A stretch of DNA of 64,000 nucleotides, taken from positions 11,251 to 75,250 of the forward strand of contig JAYVIR010000045.1 of the NCBI GenBank assembly GCA_043770095.1. Reading direction: 5' to 3'. The translations under genes were made by a program, and so were the position numbers. Positions 61,385 through 64,000 of the stretch are shown piece after piece. The notes below the pieces were generated by a model. That model saw nothing but the letters and a program-made list of their open reading frames with translations. It had not been told where the DNA came from and made no database searches. Position 1 is the first letter of the stretch; every line of letters starts with the position of its first letter. This DNA comes from JBGSUZ01 sp043770095. Lineage in GTDB: Bacteria > Bacillota > Clostridia > Peptostreptococcales > Acidaminobacteraceae.

Positions 61385-62349
61385 GCACCACTGTTGCCGT
61401 AACCATTACCTTTGAAGGAATTGTATCCGCTTCGCCTGTATAAGAAGCGCCTCTGCTATCCGCCGCCTGCGTGAAAAAATTGAAATTCAGCCTAATGCGC
61501 CGCTCCCCTCCGAAACCATATTGATGCAGAAAATTGAACTCGCTGCAACCGCAACAACACCTTCACAATCTGCTCAATTCTTTCCGTCTCAAACGATTCC
61601 CAGTACGCCCCTTACAAAGGGCACCGTTATAGTTTCTACAGCCGTTTCACCCGAAAATGTAGGCAAGTTTGCAGCAGAGAGCATTCAAGCCATTAAAGTC
61701 GATGTAGTGACCATGTCCCAACGTCAATATCTGTTGATTTTTACCCTTTTAATGTATTTCAATTCATTGGCTCCATGATTTGGGTCAGGTACATGCTCGT
61801 CAAACCCGTTCATGAAACCGTTGGCAAAATTGACACTTTGACACAGGGCAGCTACGAACTAGAGCCATGACCTTAAACGCCACTGACCAATATACTAAGC
61901 TATGCAGAAACGTTAACGATGGAACCCAGTATTGACCCACAGCAATTAAAGTGGATCGAAATCATCTCACGAAACGCACAACTCGCCAATCGATTGATTG
62001 AAGATTTACTAAAGCAAAACGATCAGCATGTTGTGTTAAGTCCTTTTGTTGATGCGCTTGGCACGCTGGAAATCATACCACGCTTAGCATTAGCGCCATC
62101 ATTAACCCTGAAAACCTCACGCTCATTTTCACAGACAACGGTAACGGCGTTGCAAAAGAAGACGTCCCTTCTTTAACCGATATTTTTTATGTAGGCGATG
62201 AGTCCAGAAATAAAAAAGGCAACCGCGGCTTAGGCCTTTACAACTGCCAGCAAATTGTGACTCTCCTAGGCGGTCAGCTGAGTATTGAGAGTGATTTGGG
62301 ACGGGGGATGAAAATGACGGTTGTTTTAAATGGAGATAAAACGGTATAG
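61385..62349 (+). pseudogene. Decayed membrane sensor histidine kinase
   Basis: Fragments in different frames form a broken PhoR/EnvZ-type kinase. In order: extracellular part (frame of 61521, SPENVGKFAAESIQAIKVD), end of a membrane helix then HAMP (from about 61757, MLVKPVHETVGKIDTLTQG), H-box (61866: HDLKTPLTNILSYAETL once a missing base is restored), helix (NRLIEDLLKQND) and, after another frameshift near 62079, a HATPase_c end (FTDNGNGV, RGLGLYNCQQI, SDLGRGMKM) reaching TAG 62347-62349. The N box is missing. At least three frameshifts make it non-functional. No response regulator remains nearby. Confidence 0.82.
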
Positions 62350-62363
62350 CGCTATTGTAAAAC

Positions 62364-62410
62364 AAAAAAACACGCAGAACCTTTAGTGCTTAAAAGTTCT
62401 GCGTGTTTTT
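62364..62410. terminator. Bidirectional terminator
   Basis: ACACGCAGAAC / GTTCTGCGTGT with A-run before and T-run after, between the kinase pseudogene and the deiminase gene. It closes the deiminase gene on the minus strand. Confidence 0.88.
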
Positions 62411-62412
62411 TA

Positions 62413-63546
62413 CTATTTACTCAAATTGATTGGCTGCTGCTGAGTCACACAGTGAATCATGCCGCCATCCTTGTAAAGTTCACGAACATCTATCCCCACA
62501 ACTTGGCGGTCAGGATATAATTTTTGAATCAGTTGATTGGCAACTGCATCGTTTTGATCATTATAATTGGGAACCAATACAACTTTATTAGCAATGTAAT
62601 AGTTTATATAAGAACCTTTATAGCCTAAATCCGTGCCGCTTTCTAAATAAACATTCTCTTTAGTCAGCGGTAAATAGATATGTTTATAAGTTTTTCCAGT
62701 GGTATCTTTTGCTTCGAGTAATCGATCAATGTCTTTATCTGTCACGCCCCAATCGCTTAAATCGTCTTCTTTTAGAGTAATAAGCGTCTTGTCGTTATAG
62801 AATTTAGCAAAACCGTCTATGTGAAAATCTGTGATGTCTTCGCCAACAACCCCATCTAGCCAAATGAATCGTTTGACGCCATAATTTTCTTTGATGCTGT
62901 TTTCAATTTGCTTTTCGCTCAATTTTGGATTCCGATTTTTATTTACAATCGCACTACGTGTAGCCAGACAAGTGCCTTTTCCATCAAGTTCAATGGAGCC
63001 ACCTTCTAAAACGACACTTTTCAAATCAATACGTTTGTAGCCTAATTTTTCGCTTACTTTTTTAGGAATTTCAGCACATTTTTTATAAGCCGTCTTATTT
63101 CCCCAGCCGTTAAAGCCCCAATTTAGAATGGTTAGGTTTTTCTTTTGGTCATAGACAAAGATTGGTCCATTATCTCTCACCCACACATCATCGGTTGGAA
63201 ATACATTAAAATCAACCATTTTCATGTCGATGTTCTCGTTTGCTAATACCGCCTGGACTTCTTTTTTTTCAGATTCGTTGTAAACAATGAGGTGCACTTT
63301 CTCACCCTTTACAAGCGCTTTTGTCATCTCTACCCAAATTGGCTCCAATCCTGATTTGTGCCCTTCTCCATACGTATAATCATGCGGCCACTGTAGCCAT
63401 GTGCCTTCGTGCTTGCTTTCTTCCAAAGGCATGCGGTATTTAGCCGCTGTTTTATCTTTAACCTCTGCCATTGCCCCCACCGATCCTCCTACTAAACCAA
63501 TCGCTAGTATCAACATTATTATTTTGCAGTATTTGTTAAATAGCAT
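62413..63546 (-). CDS. Exported agmatine deiminase/peptidylarginine deiminase family enzyme
   Basis: A 377-residue enzyme of the agmatine deiminase (PAD_porph) family with an N-terminal signal peptide (IIMLILAIGLVGGSVGAMA). Catalytic motifs: FPTDDVWVRDNGP (Asp), DFHIDGF (His and Asp) and GGMIHCVTQQQP (nucleophilic Cys). It converts agmatine to N-carbamoylputrescine plus ammonia, or deiminates peptidyl arginine as in Porphyromonas PAD. Most agmatine deiminases are cytosolic, so export is the unusual point. ATG 63546 follows GAGGAG with ten-base spacing; GTG at 63558 is an alternative. No agmatine transporter or carbamate kinase is adjacent. Confidence 0.86.
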   Translation of the reverse strand: MLFNKYCKIIMLILAIGLVGGSVGAMAEVKDKTAAKYRMPLEESKHEGTWLQWPHDYTYGEGHKSGLEPIWVEMTKALVKGEKVHLIVYNESEKKEVQAVLANENIDMKMVDFNVFPTDDVWVRDNGPIFVYDQKKNLTILNWGFNGWGNKTAYKKCAEIPKKVSEKLGYKRIDLKSVVLEGGSIELDGKGTCLATRSAIVNKNRNPKLSEKQIENSIKENYGVKRFIWLDGVVGEDITDFHIDGFAKFYNDKTLITLKEDDLSDWGVTDKDIDRLLEAKDTTGKTYKHIYLPLTKENVYLESGTDLGYKGSYINYYIANKVVLVPNYNDQNDAVANQLIQKLYPDRQVVGIDVRELYKDGGMIHCVTQQQPINLSK

Positions 63547-63590
63547 CGTTTCACTCACTCCTCAAGGTTTTATAAGTTCATCTTAAACCT

Positions 63591-64000
63591 TCACACCATG
63601 TCAGAGTCAAGCATTTTCATTACCCTTACTGAAACTTCTGAAATAAAATGAGCACAGTCCGAAGTGTAAAAGGAATCCAAAAAATATTTTTCCCTAAATG
63701 GGCCTATCATTTCATAGGCATTTTTTTGTGCCCATTTCGTCAGGACGGAGTAAGCCTGATCCAACTCATCATAAGTCCCATAGTGAATGGTACTGATCAC
63801 TTCGAAGGCTTCACAGACTTTTGCATCAAAACCTTGAATCTCTGCGGGTTCTAAGATTGGTTGATGATAAGCCACATCCAAATAACCTTCATCAAGTGTT
63901 TCCAGTTCATAGAACATCACTTGATAGATTCCTAGAAACGTTACGGGTTCAGTCGAAAGCTTCTGATAACAGTCGTTTATGAAATCACCCAGATTTTCCT
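63591..64000 (-). CDS. GyrI-like effector-binding domain of a regulator (partial, cut by window edge)
   Basis: The reading frame is open to the right edge of the window, so the gene's 5' end is outside. The visible 136 residues end a GyrI-like small-molecule binding domain: FEVISTIHYGTYDELDQAYSVL, a KWAQKN turn, then FISEVSVRVMK. Such domains often follow an AraC or MerR DNA-binding part, which would lie beyond the edge. The ATG/GTG at 63920 is not a real start in this reading. Confidence 0.65.
   Translation of the reverse strand, partial: ENLGDFINDCYQKLSTEPVTFLGIYQVMFYELETLDEGYLDVAYHQPILEPAEIQGFDAKVCEAFEVISTIHYGTYDELDQAYSVLTKWAQKNAYEMIGPFREKYFLDSFYTSDCAHFISEVSVRVMKMLDSDMV

Overview
The window looks like a chromosomal segment from a low-GC, anaerobic or facultatively anaerobic Bacillota (class Clostridia; a Fusibacter-like or related lineage is a guess). 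The support is strong GGAGG-type ribosome binding sites, a T-box leader, pyruvate formate-lyase with its activase, a UgtP/MGDG-synthase-type glycolipid glucosyltransferase, CheV, YitT and ECF sigma/anti-sigma genes. I see no rRNA, tRNA, CRISPR array, transposase or phage module. The segment is ordinary chromosome with a heavy load of signal transduction and several decaying genes.

Layout. 1-1.25 kb: two tandem glycolipid glycosyltransferases (the first cut by the edge). 1.5-5.1 kb: a GlnK/GlnL-like two-component system followed by a Na+/H+:dicarboxylate (amino acid) symporter. 5.2-9.2 kb: cheV, then threonine catabolism (tdh-kbl) behind an XRE-cupin regulator. 9.3-17.8 kb: a long minus-strand run with queG, an ArsR-like regulator, a membrane PP2C (SpoIIE-type) phosphatase, a TGS-domain nucleoside kinase, signal peptidase I, an orphan HEPN-domain protein with an R-x6-H motif, an RluD-family pseudouridine synthase and an acetyltransferase. 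17.9-20.6 kb: an MltG-like exported fragment, a 46-bp tandem repeat, Fur-box superoxide dismutase and EcsC. 20.7-24.6 kb: a Crp/Fnr regulator with an FNR-like cysteine cluster next to pflA and pflB, with a CRP-like site upstream of pflB. 24.9-30.5 kb: a coiled-coil protein, a small exported protein that seems to start with ATT, a double-CDGSH protein, a chemoreceptor, a DUF5692-like membrane protein and a broken traX. 30.5-36.9 kb: a translationally coupled operon of a giant hybrid kinase with three receivers, CheR, CheB and REC-GGDEF. 37.1-40.3 kb: an Rrf2 regulator and a cystine-type ABC transporter under a T-box whose specifier reads TGC (Cys). 40.3-41.9 kb: an RlmD-like protein that has lost its methyltransferase active site, and a MITE-like element. 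41.9-52.8 kb: a GGDEF(degenerate)-EAL protein, an AAA ATPase, an ABC-F protein behind an attenuator-like terminator, MurJ, a YfcC-type carrier, YitT and a PLP-enzyme/GNAT fusion. 53-64 kb: IMP dehydrogenase followed by a 5'-truncated GNAT gene, a Nudix hydrolase, a DUF362 ferredoxin, a periplasmic-sensor histidine kinase, NifX-like/DUF134 genes, an autoregulated ECF sigma/anti-sigma pair, a decayed histidine kinase, an exported agmatine/peptidylarginine deiminase and the end of a GyrI-like regulator.

The most interesting items are the RlmD-like pseudoenzyme that keeps its TRAM and Fe-S parts, the stand-alone HEPN protein in a housekeeping operon, a family of structured repeats (one MITE-like copy with 13-bp terminal inverted repeats and a perfect 19-bp hairpin, plus relatives at the pflB promoter and after the MltG-like gene), and the coupling of CheR/CheB to a hybrid kinase without a chemoreceptor. 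All functional calls come from reading the sequence; no database search was run.
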